Shown here: positions 49,668 through 61,294 of the stretch, piece after piece
Layout of the letters: each line of letters opens with the position of its first letter
Numbering within the stretch: the stretch's first letter is position 1
DNA from: Beroe forskalii
Taxonomy: Eukaryota; Ctenophora; Nuda; Beroida; Beroidae
Assembly (NCBI GenBank): GCA_011033025.1
Contig: WFMF01000156.1
Location: forward strand, 124,001-188,000
Direction of reading: 5' to 3'
DNA: 64,000 nucleotides
Position numbers and translations under genes: made by a program
Notes under the pieces: generated by a model
The model's database searches: none
The model's input: only the letters and a program-made list of their open reading frames with translations
Told to the model about the DNA's origin: nothing

Positions 49668-51733
49668 TTAACCATGTTTGAAGGATTCAAGAACGAACCT
49701 AAGCCAGCATTATTCATCATTATGCAACCTTTCCTGGAACTATTGCATCACACAAACCACGGGAGCCACGGGAGCCGTGTAATTCTGCGTTGAATGAAAA
49801 CAATGTGAACACATGAGAATGGTGGCCGAAAGTGTGAGAACGAGGATACACACCGTACCTTTTGTCTTGAATGTCTCATAAAATCTGATTAGGTGCACGG
49901 AACACGTGTAAAAGATTTGATGAAACACGAAGTCAATACGAAATATTGTCCCACACTGAATAACAGCCTATGAATATAACCATAAAATCCCCATCACAGG
50001 AAATTAAGCACCCAGAAATTTATTAAGCCTACCCGAGCCTACTTGTTAGAGGAAATCGTACCTTAGGAAGCTCAGACACGCTATGATAGTGTGGAATCGT
50101 TTAATTAGGCATAAAGTGATACAGATCACTGCACTCTTGCTATGTTTTACCTAAAATCTGGACTGCAAAGCACCGCTTATGGTTTTTATTTTGCAGGCCC
50201 TCAAGCCTGGTATCCATGTCTCTGATTTTTCAAATTTTGGTAATTCTCAGAATTGTAGGAAAAGGGAAGAAACAGAGTAGTTTCGTATGGGGACGGAAAA
50301 GGAAATCCAGCATCCTTGGGTGGGTCTATGGATTCTCCAAAAGTAAAACTTTAGCATCGCTGGTGGTAAAACTGTGATCACAGGAACATGACATTGTCAA
50401 ATTTGCATAAAATAAGTATGCAACTGTACTGGGTAGAATAGGATCAAACACCTGTAATCACAATGGAGTAATTGACATGCAATATATTTTCTGGAGGCTT
50501 TTCAGATGGCAAATCACCACAACCGTGGCATTTGGAACTTAACGTTACAATATTAGTTACTTATTTGATTTCAGTACAAGAATAGGACTGTCCATTCAGA
50601 TCGAATAACGATGTATTCAATTAGCATAAACCAATCAGCGACCTTTACTTTTACAGCGCCTCATTAAGCCAATAAAATCATGACTATTAATTTGCACGAA
50701 GATACCCTTCAAATTTAAGTAGTCCATGCAGCAGGGTATATAAGTATATATAATGTTAGTTGTGGATGTAAGATATTTAAGGTTTCACGCGTCACGGGGT
50801 CATGCAGAAGGTGGAATGCGTTATAACCCACCAACTGCCGCTCTCCCACAGATAGATGGAGGGATTTTTAGATGGTTTCTGCCACTCACTACTAATTGAA
50901 TATATATATACAGCAGTGCTAGAGCTCTCTTGATAACATTTATATCTCGGGGGGAAGCTCTACAGGGATTCCCCCTCGCCTGACTCCAAGACGGAGCACG
51001 GCAGGTTGCACCCCGCCACTAGGCACTGCTCAGTGACGTCATTATCAGGGCTCAGAATGGGGAACTGATGACGTCACACCGCCTACTCCTCACAGGCAGC
51101 ACATACTAATAACGCTAGGGTTACTACAGCCTTCAGTAGACGCATGTTGACAGTTTCACTCTCACTGGAGGGAGCCATCGACTTGCCACTGCTAGCTTAC
51201 TTGGGCCAGGGTGGCGGAGCCTCCGGTATTGCAACACACGGTGTACATACGGCAGATATACCACACTTGATAATTGGAGTACGTGACGTGGTGGAAACTT
51301 AATGAAATAAAGGCTCAAAATATATACAACTAGGGTTACAGCGAACATCTTACAAACCAAAATATATCATATTTCAGCAACACCACGAATTTTTAATACA
51401 AAGTTGAGACTTTCGAGAAAGAACGCTGGGGTAAGTAACTGCTATACCTAATATACCAGATATCTCTATATATATATAGACTTATTAATACCCATCAAAG
51501 TCTTAACATACGGTAGAGAGAAGCAATTTGTGGAACATGAGAAGGTGTGAGATATGAAATTCTAAAAGGAATATTATTGTATTATTTTCAGTGAATATCT
51601 AAAAATTCCGTGGCCTTATTTAATAGGATCGAAATTTGGGGATTTTCTAGAAAAAATTCCCATAACTTTGAACCCCAAAATTCCAGAATTATTGTCCCAC
51701 TTTAAATATATGTCGTAAGGTAACAATCAGCAG

Positions 51734-52266
51734 CTGACTTGACTGACTTGACTGACTTGACTGACTTGACTGCTTGCTGACTTGACTGACGACGGCTTGA
51801 CTGACTTGGCTGACTTGACTGACTTGCGGCGGCAGCTTGACTGACTGGCGGCAGCTGACTTGACTGACTTGCTGCAACTGACGCTTGACTGACTTGACTG
51901 ACGGCCTGACGGCTGGCGGCTGACTTGACGGCGGCCTGGCACTGACTTGACTGGCTTGGCAACTTGACGGCTTGACGGCTTGACGGCCGGCTTGACTGGC
52001 TTGACTGGCTTGACTGACTTGACTGGCAGCCTGACGGCTGACGGCTGGCGGCCGACTCCGGCGGCAACGACTGACTTGGCTGACTTGACTGACGACGGCT
52101 TGACTGACTTGACTGACTGAAGCTTGACTGACGACTGACTTGACTGACGGCCAACTTGACTGACTTGACTGACTTGACTGACTTGACTGACTTGACTGAC
52201 TTGACTGACTTGACTGACTTGACTGACTTGACTGACTTGACTGACTTGACTGACTTGACTGACTTG
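51734..52266. repeat. TTGACTGAC satellite, left part of the third array (degenerate)
   Basis: The left two thirds is degenerate, with GGC-containing variants (GACGGCTTGAC, CTGGCGGCTG), and the right third is pure TTGACTGAC. It is the left part of an array interrupted by the hAT element at 52267-53577. Confidence 0.9.
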
Positions 52267-53577
52267 CAGGCATGGATCCAGCCCAGAATTTTTGGGGGCG
52301 TGCAAATTTATTAAGCTCACTCGGCGCCGCTTCGCGGCACCTCGTTCGCACATAGGACGTTTTTGAATATTTGTATAAGCCGGGGTCTGGGGGCGTCAGC
52401 CCTTGAAAGCCGGAGGTCTGGAGTATAAAGAAACGGCGAATCAATAGTGTTTGGGCATTGTTTTTTACTTAACAGCGCTGTTGTTGCTGTCGTACAAAAT
52501 CCGAATAAATATTATATATTAAGAATCAAAAGAGCAGCAGGGGTCTGGGGGCGGCAGCCCCCAGAAGCCAGAGGTCTGAAGTATAAAGAAATGGCAACTC
52601 AATAGTGTTTGGGCATTGTTATAAACTTAACAGCGCTGTTGTTGCTGTCGTACAAAATCTCAATGAATATAAAATCAAAAGAGCAGCAGGGGTCTGGGGG
52701 CGGCAGCGCCCAGAAGCCAGTGGTCTGGAGTATAAAGAAATGGCAACTCAATAGTGTTTGGGCATTGTTTCCAACTTAACACTAACAGCGCTGTTGTTAC
52801 TGTCGTACAAAATCTAAATAAATATAAAATCAAAAGAGCAGCAGGGGTCTGGGGGCGGCAGCCCCCAGAAGCCAGAGGTCTGGAGTACGAAGAAATGAGA
52901 ACTCAATAGTGTTTTGCCAATGTTTTCAACCAGCTCGATCGTTGTGATGCACACAATCTCAATGAATATACTGACAATAAAAATAACGACAGGTATCTGG
53001 GGCAGCAGCCCCCAGAAATCAGAGGTCTGGAAATCAATGGGAAATCAATTGCACTGTGCCTGTAATTTGCTACATGTTACATATTCGTTGCTGAAATACT
53101 GCAAAGGCAGTAGAGTTTTTGAATCAATAGGATCCTAAATCCTGTTTATGCAGTTTCAAGCCTTCAAGGTTGTTGGGCTGGCATGAAAATATTTCCTGGA
53201 TGGAGGCCGAAAAATCGTGTATACTTATAGTACACTTTGTACTACTTGATCACCCTTGCCCAACTAATGGCCTGCCAGTTTTAGCTCGTGAGCACTTTTT
53301 CACTTCTCAAGTCTTACTTCTTTTTAGTTCATGTATCCCTTTTGTAATAGTTTTGGAGGTGTGAGCATCTTGTTAATGCGTAACGCATAAGTCCTCTGCT
53401 TTCTTTCCTTTCCCTTTTGCTTCTAGAAGAAGTGAATGAATGAAATTTTTCAACTAGGTTTAATTTTGGCATTTTGAATTCTTCTCCAGCATCAAATTGC
53501 ACGCCCCCATGCACGCCCCCAAATTTCTGATGGGGGCGTGCGCACGCCCTCCGCACGCCCCCGTGGATCCATGCCTG
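52267..53577. mobile_element. Non-autonomous hAT element inserted in the satellite
   Basis: Termini CAGGCATGGATCCA and TGGATCCATGCCTG form a perfect 14-bp inverted repeat. The flanking octamer CTGACTTG occurs at 52259-52266 and 53578-53585, an 8-bp duplication. Because the surrounding satellite has a 9-bp period, the duplication shows up as a one-base phase slip between the two halves, which is what an 8-bp duplication predicts. Internally it carries about five tandem units of 150 bp with the motif GGGGTCTGGGGGCGGCAGCC, and GC-rich subterminal GGGGGCGTGC repeats on both sides. There is no transposase. Confidence 0.85.
52382..53040. repeat. Tandem repeat of about 150 bp inside the hAT element
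   Basis: Units begin with GGGGTCTGGGGGCG near 52382, 52540, 52689, 52844 and a diverged one at about 52991. Each contains CTCAATAGTGTTTGGGCATT and AACAGCGCTGTTGTT, which is itself a small palindrome. The last unit is the most diverged. Confidence 0.85.
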
Positions 53578-54189
53578 CTGACTTGACTGACTTGACTGAC
53601 TTGACTGACTTGACTGACTTGACTGACTTGACTGACTTGACTGACTTGACTGACTTGACTGACTTGACTGACTTGACTGACTTGACTGACTTGACTGACT
53701 TGACTGACTTGACTGACTTGACTGACTTGACTGACTTGACTGACTTGACTGACTTGACTGACTTGACTGACTTGACTGACTTGACTGACTTGACTGACTT
53801 GACTGACTTGGACTTGACTGACTTGACTGACTTGACTGACTTGACTGACTTGACTTGACTGACTTGACTGACTTGACTGACTTTACTGACTTGACTGACT
53901 TGACTGACTTGACTGACTTGACTGACTTGACTTGACTGACTTTACTGACTTTACTGACTTTACTGACTTGACTGACTTGACTGACTTGACTGACTTGACT
54001 GACTTGACTGACTTGACTGACTTGACTGACTTGACTGACTTGACTGACTTGACTGACTTGACTGACTTGACTGACTTGACTGACTTGACTGACTTGACTG
54101 ACTTGACTGACTTGACTGACTTGACTGACTTGACTGACTTGACTGACTTGACTGACTTGACTAACAAATGACTGACTTGACTAACATAT
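53578..54189. repeat. TTGACTGAC satellite, right part of the third array
   Basis: About 67 highly uniform units, including a TTTACTGAC trio near 53939-53968 like those in copies A and B. It ends in CTAACAAATG and CTAACATATG degenerate units. Confidence 0.95.
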
Positions 54190-54469
54190 GACTTATTAAC
54201 GTTTATGGTGTTATGGGATCGACTGGTTATTGAAGAGTTAAGCGTAATCATAAGGCTGAGTGATATTTTAAGCACTTTTTTAACAGTCATGATAAGTGTT
54301 AGAATAATGATGAGGAATTGGTCAGTAGGGGGTCAGTTGAGGTTCGCCACGGGTTCAGTAGGGGGTCAGTGAGGGTTCACCAGGGGTCAGCAGGGGCAAT
54401 GGGCATTGGCATACGTATACTGAGCTGACTGGTAACTTAAACTTCCGTTAGTGGTAACCGTCTGTAGGT

Positions 54470-54770
54470 ATGTCGTAGGTGTATCACAATAACAATAAAA
54501 TTTATGTTTGAGTTGTGTCGCAGGTGTGTCGTAGGTATGTCGCAGGTGTGCCGTAGTTGTATCACAATAACGATAGAACTTATGTTTGGGTTGTGTCGCA
54601 GGTGTGTCGCAGGTATCTCGCAGGTGTGTCGCAGGTGTGTCGTGGATGTGTCGCAGGTATGTCGCAGGTGTGTCGCAATTATGTCGCAGGTGTGTCGCAA
54701 TTATGTCGCAGGTGTGTCTCAGTTGTGCCGCAGGTGTGTCGCAGGTGTGTCGAAAGGTGTGTCGTCGAAA
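54470..54770. repeat. 11-bp minisatellite (GTGTCGCAGGT)
   Basis: Units of GTGTCGCAGGT with variants (TATGTCGCAG, GTGTCGCAATT) run to about 54765. At the left an approximately 80-bp block containing ATCACAATAACAATAAAATT and its variant is duplicated (about 54483 and 54566). Overlapping frames on both strands are repeat artefacts. Confidence 0.85.
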
Positions 54771-55499
54771 TTCACTATTACGACCCAGTCTTTTCCATGT
54801 TTAACGAATCAGCTAAGATCTTCACTGATATTATCAGAATAGATTCACTGGCTAATGGGCACATACACGTTGGTTTTATACCCTCGTCAATTGGAACTTT
54901 GGAAATATTCTCTTGTGGTTTTCAAATGGTCCCGTCACAGTACTGAGTACTATTTCATTTTCAAAATAATGTATACAAATTTATAAGCTAGTCCTTAAAT
55001 AGAGTGTGAAAATCAAATCAAAAGATATGTCCCCCATTTGTGATATAAATTTGCTACATTACTGAAACCTGAAACTTACTGAAAAGGGAGAAAAATTAGT
55101 GACAGAGAATCTACCTGTACAAAATGCAAGAGAAAGGAAGGCCAGGAAGAGAGTAGACTTCACTGTCAGCATCTCTGTATCGTTGATTCTTCGTATCACC
55201 ATCCAAGAAATTCGAATATTACATTCCTGTTCAAAACAATGTCTATATTAAATTCTTTCTCTAAAAATTGACAAATAGGTCATAGATGATTGCACCAATT
55301 GTCATTAAGTGGCCACTATGAAGATTTTTATAGTTGCGATACTGATTCATTGACTATGGCAGGAGTTAAGGTTTTTTGTTCCTGGATGCGCTGGTGGCTG
55401 GCATCCTAGAGCAAGCTGTTTTCTGGATTTTGAAATTTTGTCTTTAATTTCGAAATCCGAGGAGTTTTTGAAAAAAAGGGCGTAGGGGGTGGTGCAAAT
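54771..55499. other. Intergenic sequence, no recognised features
   Basis: No domains, RNA genes or strong repeats were recognised. Confidence 0.4.
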
Positions 55500-55735
55500 T
55501 TGGGCCTGCAATGTCCAAGATTGGCGGTGGCCTGTGATGTCTCAAATGGACCTGTTTTGTCTCAAACGGATCTGTGTGGTCTCATTTGGGCCTTTTATGT
55601 CTCAAATGGGCCTGCGATGTATCAATTAATCATAATGGGCATACACTGTCAAAAATTGACCAGTGCAGTCTCAAATGGGCTTGTACTATCCCAAATGGGC
55701 TTGTGATGTCTCAATTTGGCCTGTTTTTGTTATCA
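55500..55735. repeat. Degenerate minisatellite based on TGTCTCAAATGGGCCTG
   Basis: About nine to ten diverged units of 20-24 bp with the core TCTCAAATGGGCCTGTGATG. The unit length varies, so no constant reading frame is kept. Confidence 0.75.
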
Positions 55736-56359
55736 AATTTCTGCTAAAAAGCGGTCCTGTGGTCGGAAAAAGTGGACCTGAAGGTCGAAGGACAGAAAAA
55801 CCTTCTGGTGTCAGGCATATTATGTACTGTCAGACTTGTGCCAAGCATATAATACCCTACTGTCGTCAGGTAATGATGAGAGAATTGGAAAGTGCTAGGG
55901 TGTGCCTGATATCTGATTGCGGATTGGTTTGATCTATGACACTGTAGGATCAGTGGGATGAAGCAGCAACTATAAGGAACTGTGATTCTGAAATGCAATA
56001 GGGATATAGTACGACTTTAGGCTTGAAACACCCATTGTACCTCTCCCATGCTTGTTTTAGCGACCGTGTAAGTTTGGTTATACGGTCTCCTCTGAATTAC
56101 AGTGCGAAAAAAGCTTTTTTCGGTGCAAACTGCAAGCAAAATCCACCACCTCACGCCACGCGTGAGTGGAGCAACCCTCCATTGTGGAGCCTTCCGTTGG
56201 GACCCACCTGGCTTGCACTACTAGTCTGACTAGTACCTTTACCTGGAAGCCAGGTGGTACTACTCTTTCGAGTAGCAAATGAGCAGGGGTGCCCTTCTGA
56301 AGATTGACTACCTTGGTCCCTTTGGTAAGTTGCCTCTTGGGTATTGTCCTTCTACTATC

Positions 56360-56570
56360 CAGTACCTCAGGAGGTGTATTTATGGAGGTTTTAATTTGGG
56401 ATTTTTCGGGAAAATCCCCATTTTTCCACACAACATGACAGTTCAAAATGACGTCATTATCATATTATGTTAACTAGAGTAATGACTTGAGAAAGATACC
56501 CAAATTGCAACCTACCAAATTTTTGAACACCAAAATTTCACTCAACATAAATACACCTCCTAAGGTACTT
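56360..56570. repeat. Foldback with nested inverted arms
   Basis: 56360-56382 (containing CAGGAGGTGTATTTA) is complementary to 56548-56570 with two mismatches, and an inner pair (GGTTTTAATTTGGG near 56388 and CCCAAATTGCAACC near 56500) also pairs. Probably a small MITE remnant; ends and target duplication were not resolved. Confidence 0.6.
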
Positions 56571-56614
56571 GAATACCTTGGAGTCGATGTAGAGTTGTGC
56601 TGCCATGTGTTGTT

Positions 56615-56656
56615 GGTGTGTGTGTGTGTGTGTGTGTGTGAGAGTGTGAGAGAGAG
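56615..56656. repeat. (GT)n/(GA)n microsatellite
   Basis: About 13 GT repeats followed by imperfect GA repeats. Confidence 0.9.
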
Positions 56657-57900
56657 TTTTAAGTGTCTTCTTGGTAGTTCTCGTATAGAGATTGATGATT
56701 CCCTCTAGGGGTATATAACGGGATGAGACCCGTCTGTGGGTTTGTTTAGGCTAGAGAACCCACAAAGACCAGAGTAAGTGAGGGATGATGTGAAGAGTGA
56801 CGCAAAAAAGACCGCAGACTAAACTTGGCCCGCTGAAAGGTTCAAGGGGTTTACAGGTTGGACCCCTTGGAGGTTGAATGAGGGGATTTGAGTGGTTTGT
56901 GACCCTCCAATGCAAGTCTGCTGACCTCAGGGCTAATCCCTTCGGTCTCTGCTCCCACCCAGTGCAAAAAAGTTTAAAATGAAATTTGATTTTATAAAGG
57001 AGCACTCAAAAGGGTCGTCAGACCCGAGTGGGAAGAAATAGTGTTGTTTGGTTGGAGAATAGTAGGTCTCAGCTGTTTCCGGTCGGGGTATAATCCGGTT
57101 CCATGATCTCAGCTGTGACCGTATACCTTCGATAATGAACTCGGTACGCCTCATCCATTATCCAACTTACATAGTCTCGGCTGTCGCCTCGACCATGTAA
57201 GTTGCGGTATACGTTCACCACTTCGAGTTCGACATGTAACCGCTTAAATTGGATCTGGATGATATTAAGAAGAACGACAACTAATTACTTTTAGGACTGT
57301 TTGTTTGAAAACCCACGGTGGGGCATCCATAAGGGCTTGTACTACTATACTAGAAAACTAGAAAACTCAGCTCAGCAGCTGATAAGCACTAAGAGAGTAA
57401 GAGGACGAACCAATATTGATAAGGACTAAGACTTCGACTTGACGATCTACTATTCTACTCTAGGTTCGGAAACTTGGCATCTCTCACACATCAACGGCGT
57501 AGTACCTCAGAATGAAAGTTATAAGTATAAACTATACAAAGGACTGGAGTTTAGGAAGTACACTTAATTAAATGGCCGATCGAAAACTTATGAATACGAA
57601 ACAGTCGCCTACTCACAATATCACTCACATTCTCTCGGGAGTAAGGACGGGACTGGAGGTCTTGAGTTGTGTGCCTCCTCGTACTCCTAGGAGCTCCTCA
57701 CATGAGGTCATGCGAGCTCCTCACGCGTGTCACGCCAGAGCGTCACCAGATCTACTCAAGGTAACAATAGAAGTCGGAATCCATTCTTGGTTCAATCTAT
57801 TGATAAACTTGCCATAGAATGATCACAAAAATGTGGAAGGGAATGTTTTGAAAAATAATGAACTGTGATTGACAAACATGTGACGTTGGTAAGAACTCAC
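56657..57900. other. Intergenic or intronic sequence, no supported exons
   Basis: A plus-strand frame at 57572-57760 ends at a plausible donor (TCAAG|GTAACA) but its product has no recognisable domain. It is left uncalled. If the Ig-like gene extends downstream on the minus strand, its next exon was not recognised here. Confidence 0.35.
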
Positions 57901-58034
57901 CCACAACTACCACTTGAGTAGAAGCTCTGATCACATTCCCGTCAATTGAAACGTCACAGAAGTAGGAGCTGGCGTCAGACGGACTGACACTATCCAGTTC
58001 CAGCACACTCGATGTGGGCCTGCCTGTGTCAACC
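57901..58034 (-). CDS. Immunoglobulin-like domain exon (C-terminal half of an Ig fold)
   Basis: A 134-bp minus-strand open exon with acceptor TTAATTCTTGCAG before 58034 and donor GTGAGT after 57901. It encodes SVLELDSVSPSDASSYFCDV followed by IDGNVIRASTQVVVV. This has the E-F strand signature of Ig domains (L-x-L-x-x-V-x-x-x-D-x-x-x-Y-x-C) and a G-strand ending in alternating Val, as in cell-adhesion molecules and receptors. The first Cys and the Trp of the fold must be in an upstream exon at higher coordinates, which I could not identify. The parent gene is therefore unknown. A two-exon Ig domain of this kind is common in animals. Confidence 0.62.
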
Positions 58035-58454
58035 CTGCAAGAATTAATGCACATTTAGAGTCAAGAAAGAAAGAAATACTGAGTTTCTCATCTTATCCAA
58101 TGGGGGCCATGGGGTGAGCAACTTCAATAGTATTATTTGTGGAGTTAACGGGGTGACTTTGCTCGTTCTATACAGTGACAAAGGCTTCAATGGATTAAGG
58201 TCAAGTGCATATATTAAGGTAATGGGTGTTTTTGTTATTAAACTATTAGTAGCTACATTTTGGACAGTCAATGAATAATTCAGCTGAGGAATGCTGACGA
58301 AGTCAGATTAAACCGACCTGATTTAGGAGTCCCCTTTGTACCAGGTAATGGAATCAGGAGGACTTGAGAAGCCAGAAACGGAGCAAGTTAGATTTTCTGC
58401 CCCTCCTTCAGCAAGCGTCAAACCAGGCAATGCAACTTCTGAAAATGATTATAT
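58035..58454. other. Intron-like or intergenic sequence next to the Ig-like exon
   Basis: No further exon was recognised. Confidence 0.35.
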
Positions 58455-58700
58455 ACTAGGCATTGGTTACCAGGAGGCGGTAACCAGGCAATGCAATGGT
58501 TACCAGGCAACGGTTACCAGGCAATGGTTACCAGGCAATGGTTACCAGGTAGTGGATACCATGGCCATGCAGTGGATACCAGGCTAGGTAGTGGTCACCA
58601 GATGAATAGGCGATGGTTACCACTTACAAGGTCATTGTTACCAGACTAGGTTCATTGAATATCAGGGTTCAGGATGGTTACCAGGCAATGCTACCTCTGA
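58455..58700. repeat. Minisatellite based on GGTTACCAGGCAAT
   Basis: Roughly a dozen units of 13-16 bp (GGTTACCAGGCAATG, GGATACCAGG, GGTCACCAG variants), densest at 58465-58580 and scattered afterwards. GGTTACC is a half-palindrome. Confidence 0.8.
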
Positions 58701-59254
58701 AAATGGTACATGAAAAGAATTAAGTCAAACCGTAAGAAGTTCAGTCCAATCTGTATTTCTGAAGACTGTAGAAAAGGCTTAAAAGTTTAAAAGTTTTGGA
58801 TTTCAGTCTTAGGTCATACTACAATAAAAGGTGTGGCATTTGGGATTTAAAGTTAATACTAATTTAGGTATACAATCAAATTTGAGGTTTTGCACTAATG
58901 ACATTTTGCACTAATGAAGTAATGACATTTTGCACTGAAGATGATTAATTGAAAGGTCAGCTCGTTGTGGTTATTCGTGTTATTCTGGTGTATTACTACT
59001 AAGCTACTATACAACTCGGGAATAATTGACTTTTATGCTTGTATATTTATACTCATATATTAATTCTATATATGTAGTTGTACGGAACGAGAAATACTTT
59101 GATTATCAAGCTTTTAAAACGTTATCGCTTAAAAATGGCTTTTCGGTCATAACTGCGCTCAAAACTGGAGCTCAAAAACAAATCTAAACTTCACTGAGAT
59201 ATTGCTTTTATCAAGCTCTAAATATCCTGAAAGTTTCATCAGGTGGTTTCATCG
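58701..59254. other. Intergenic sequence, no recognised genes
   Basis: A short direct duplication of ATGACATTTTGCACT occurs near 58898 and 58921. Nothing else was seen. Confidence 0.4.
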
Positions 59255-59388
59255 TTCCGCGTCGGTCGAATGGACTGATCAAATGAAAATGCGCCCAATA
59301 AATTTTTAGGATGATGTCCTCGCAAAACAGCAAGCGCGAGCAATTGTGTGCGTCTTTCATTTGATCAATCTATTCGATCGACGCGGAA
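59255..59388. repeat. Inverted repeat with 34-bp arms
   Basis: 59255-59288 and 59355-59388 are reverse complements with three mismatches (TTCCGCGTCG at one end, TGATCAAATGAAA at the inner end), separated by a 66-bp spacer. Probably the subterminal hairpin of a transposon; the ends were not found. Confidence 0.8.
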
Positions 59389-61294
59389 AGATGCACAGGT
59401 GCCTCAAGTTTGCTCAAAAACCTCGGAGGATGCATAGATTTGCGTTTAAATTCTTAAATTGGTATTGCATTTAGAATTATAGTGTATGTCATAACAAACG
59501 CACGCTATAAAATGCGTGTAGTAACACGACTCTATGCATGTAGTACCTACTACCCTTTAAATCGCTCACAACCTGTCGTGAAACTATAACTACATTTTAC
59601 GCAATATCAAGATTTTGATTTTTGTGACGAAAAGGGCGTGGCCCGGCGCCCTGGCCCTAGAAAGTCCAAAGTCGCCACAAATTTTCACAAGTCATCTCCT
59701 CAATGCCCTCTATAACCTGGAACCACTTTTGGAGTCATTTAGGTTGCACCTTTAAACCCTTCAAAATCTCCGTTCTCATTTTTTTTGGCGTTCCATCACC
59801 TTTGCGCGTTCCCAAATCTGCAATTCATGCAATTGCGCTGCAAAACCAATTATCTCAGCGCGCGCAATTTATTTTCAGACCAAATCTCAAATTTACGCCG
59901 CGCACTATATCAGGAGGTATTTCTCGAAATCGGCGTAAGTAATTATCGCGTTGGATAGAGTATTTCTCATTTCCAATTTTATTCACTGTGGATGGCGGCC
60001 ATATTGGTTTGTGTTCTTAAATTTATGTGAGTCATTCTCACAGGGAATTTTGTTTCGTTTTCACGTTCGTGCTTTCTTTTTTAATTCCTGTTTCAGTGTT
60101 CACAGGACACACTTGAGCGTCTATTTTTTCAAAGATTCTCATTCGATTTTTCATGTGATTCCTTTGATGTGTATGTGTACGATCATTCCATACGACTTGG
60201 GGACTTGGCAAAATTTTGATTTAATTCAATCATATCATCTCATGATCAAAAAATAAGATCTGCTGCCCAGATCATATACTATCGACCATTCACCATCAAG
60301 CTTTTTCCGAAGAGTTGTTGTCGACCAATCAGATTACTCCGGCAATATGTGCACATTGTATGAATGAACTTACTGTGACTTACTTTTGATGACCTTTTTC
60401 CTCATAGACCTTATTGTATTTTGTGTAAATGTAATTCACAAAATTTCAGTTTAAAAAAGCTGTGTGTCCTGACTTCCTGAAGCGTTAGCTGGTCGATTGT
60501 TGAAATTTTATTGAGTTATTAAATTTGAATGTCGATTGCATCGAATTTCAATTATATCAGTATTTTAGAAGGGATTGTTTCATTTTAATTCGTACTCATT
60601 CACCAAACAAAAGACCTCTGTCTTACGATTTGGGGGTACTTTGGGGATATTTTTGGGAATATTTGCCCAATTTCAAATTTTATCAGGAACGAAAATATAT
60701 TTTAAGTCTGCAAAAGATTTTTTAGTATTTTGGTACTGGTATAACATTTGCCCTTATTACGCTTATTTTGCTTTTTTGAACGTATTGAATAAATCTTTAG
60801 ATTCAAAATTTCTTACTCCTAGCATTGAAATGATGGCAACGATGGTGCACCACGAGCTGAGCAACATTGAGAGTTGAAAAATGTCAATCCGAGGCAGTTA
60901 TGAAGCCGGTTGTGACGGCCAGAGCTACCGAAATTGTAGTAGCGTGGATTAGCCATTGATGTGTTAAAAACCTTTCATTGAATAATTAAGGTAATGTTTC
61001 GAGTAAAATTGACCGTCAAAATTAAATGCCAAATGGCTGTGGTTAGATATACAATCAATCTGAGTTGGCTAGATATCTGTCTGCATATTCATGGAATAAC
61101 ACTGAATGCTGAGTCACGAGATTTAAAATGTCACGCAATCGATTTAAGGTTTGGTCTCGAGATCTGGAGCTCATGAAAGTTATACTTGCATCCTCGAATA
61201 TAGTCAGAAGTTTGTGTGATCTGATGATGTGATTCACACAATAGTCTTAGAGACATTTCGCCAATACCAACTCAATTTACTTGTTTATTTACAG
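59389..61294. other. Intergenic sequence, no recognised genes
   Basis: Short frames up to 101 codons, T-rich and without domains. If the Frizzled-type exon belongs to a multi-exon gene, its upstream exon was not recognised here. Confidence 0.35.

Larger units (their letters stand above)
38400..51612. repeat. Copy B of the large direct duplication (or haplotype pair)
   Basis: It matches about 14950-27478 in the same order and orientation. Relative to copy A it gains a Helitron (40566-41681), a repeat-rich insert (44517-45980) and about 0.3 kb of satellite, and it lacks the 25256-27340 element. Between about 50640 and 51480 the match is poorer, with many small insertions and deletions of short words. 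The right boundary lies about 120 bp before another TTGACTGAC array, so the satellite may have been involved in the rearrangement. Confidence 0.85.

Noticed and set aside
47924..49720. 598-codon minus-strand frame and overlapping 260- and 187-codon frames
   Set aside because: Same satellite artefact in copy B; all three minus frames of the repeat are open by chance.
51689..52444. 251-, 208- and 150-codon overlapping minus frames
   Set aside because: Satellite plus part of the hAT element; three overlapping frames open on one strand is a repeat signature.
22230..54189. TTGACT repeats as a W-box or AP-1 half-site regulatory array
   Set aside because: The resemblance follows from the satellite unit itself, W-boxes are plant WRKY sites, and nothing else indicates a regulatory role.
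57572..57817. Plus-strand exon-like frame ending at TCAAG|GTAACA
   Set aside because: No recognisable domain, no clear acceptor, and the donor match alone is weak.
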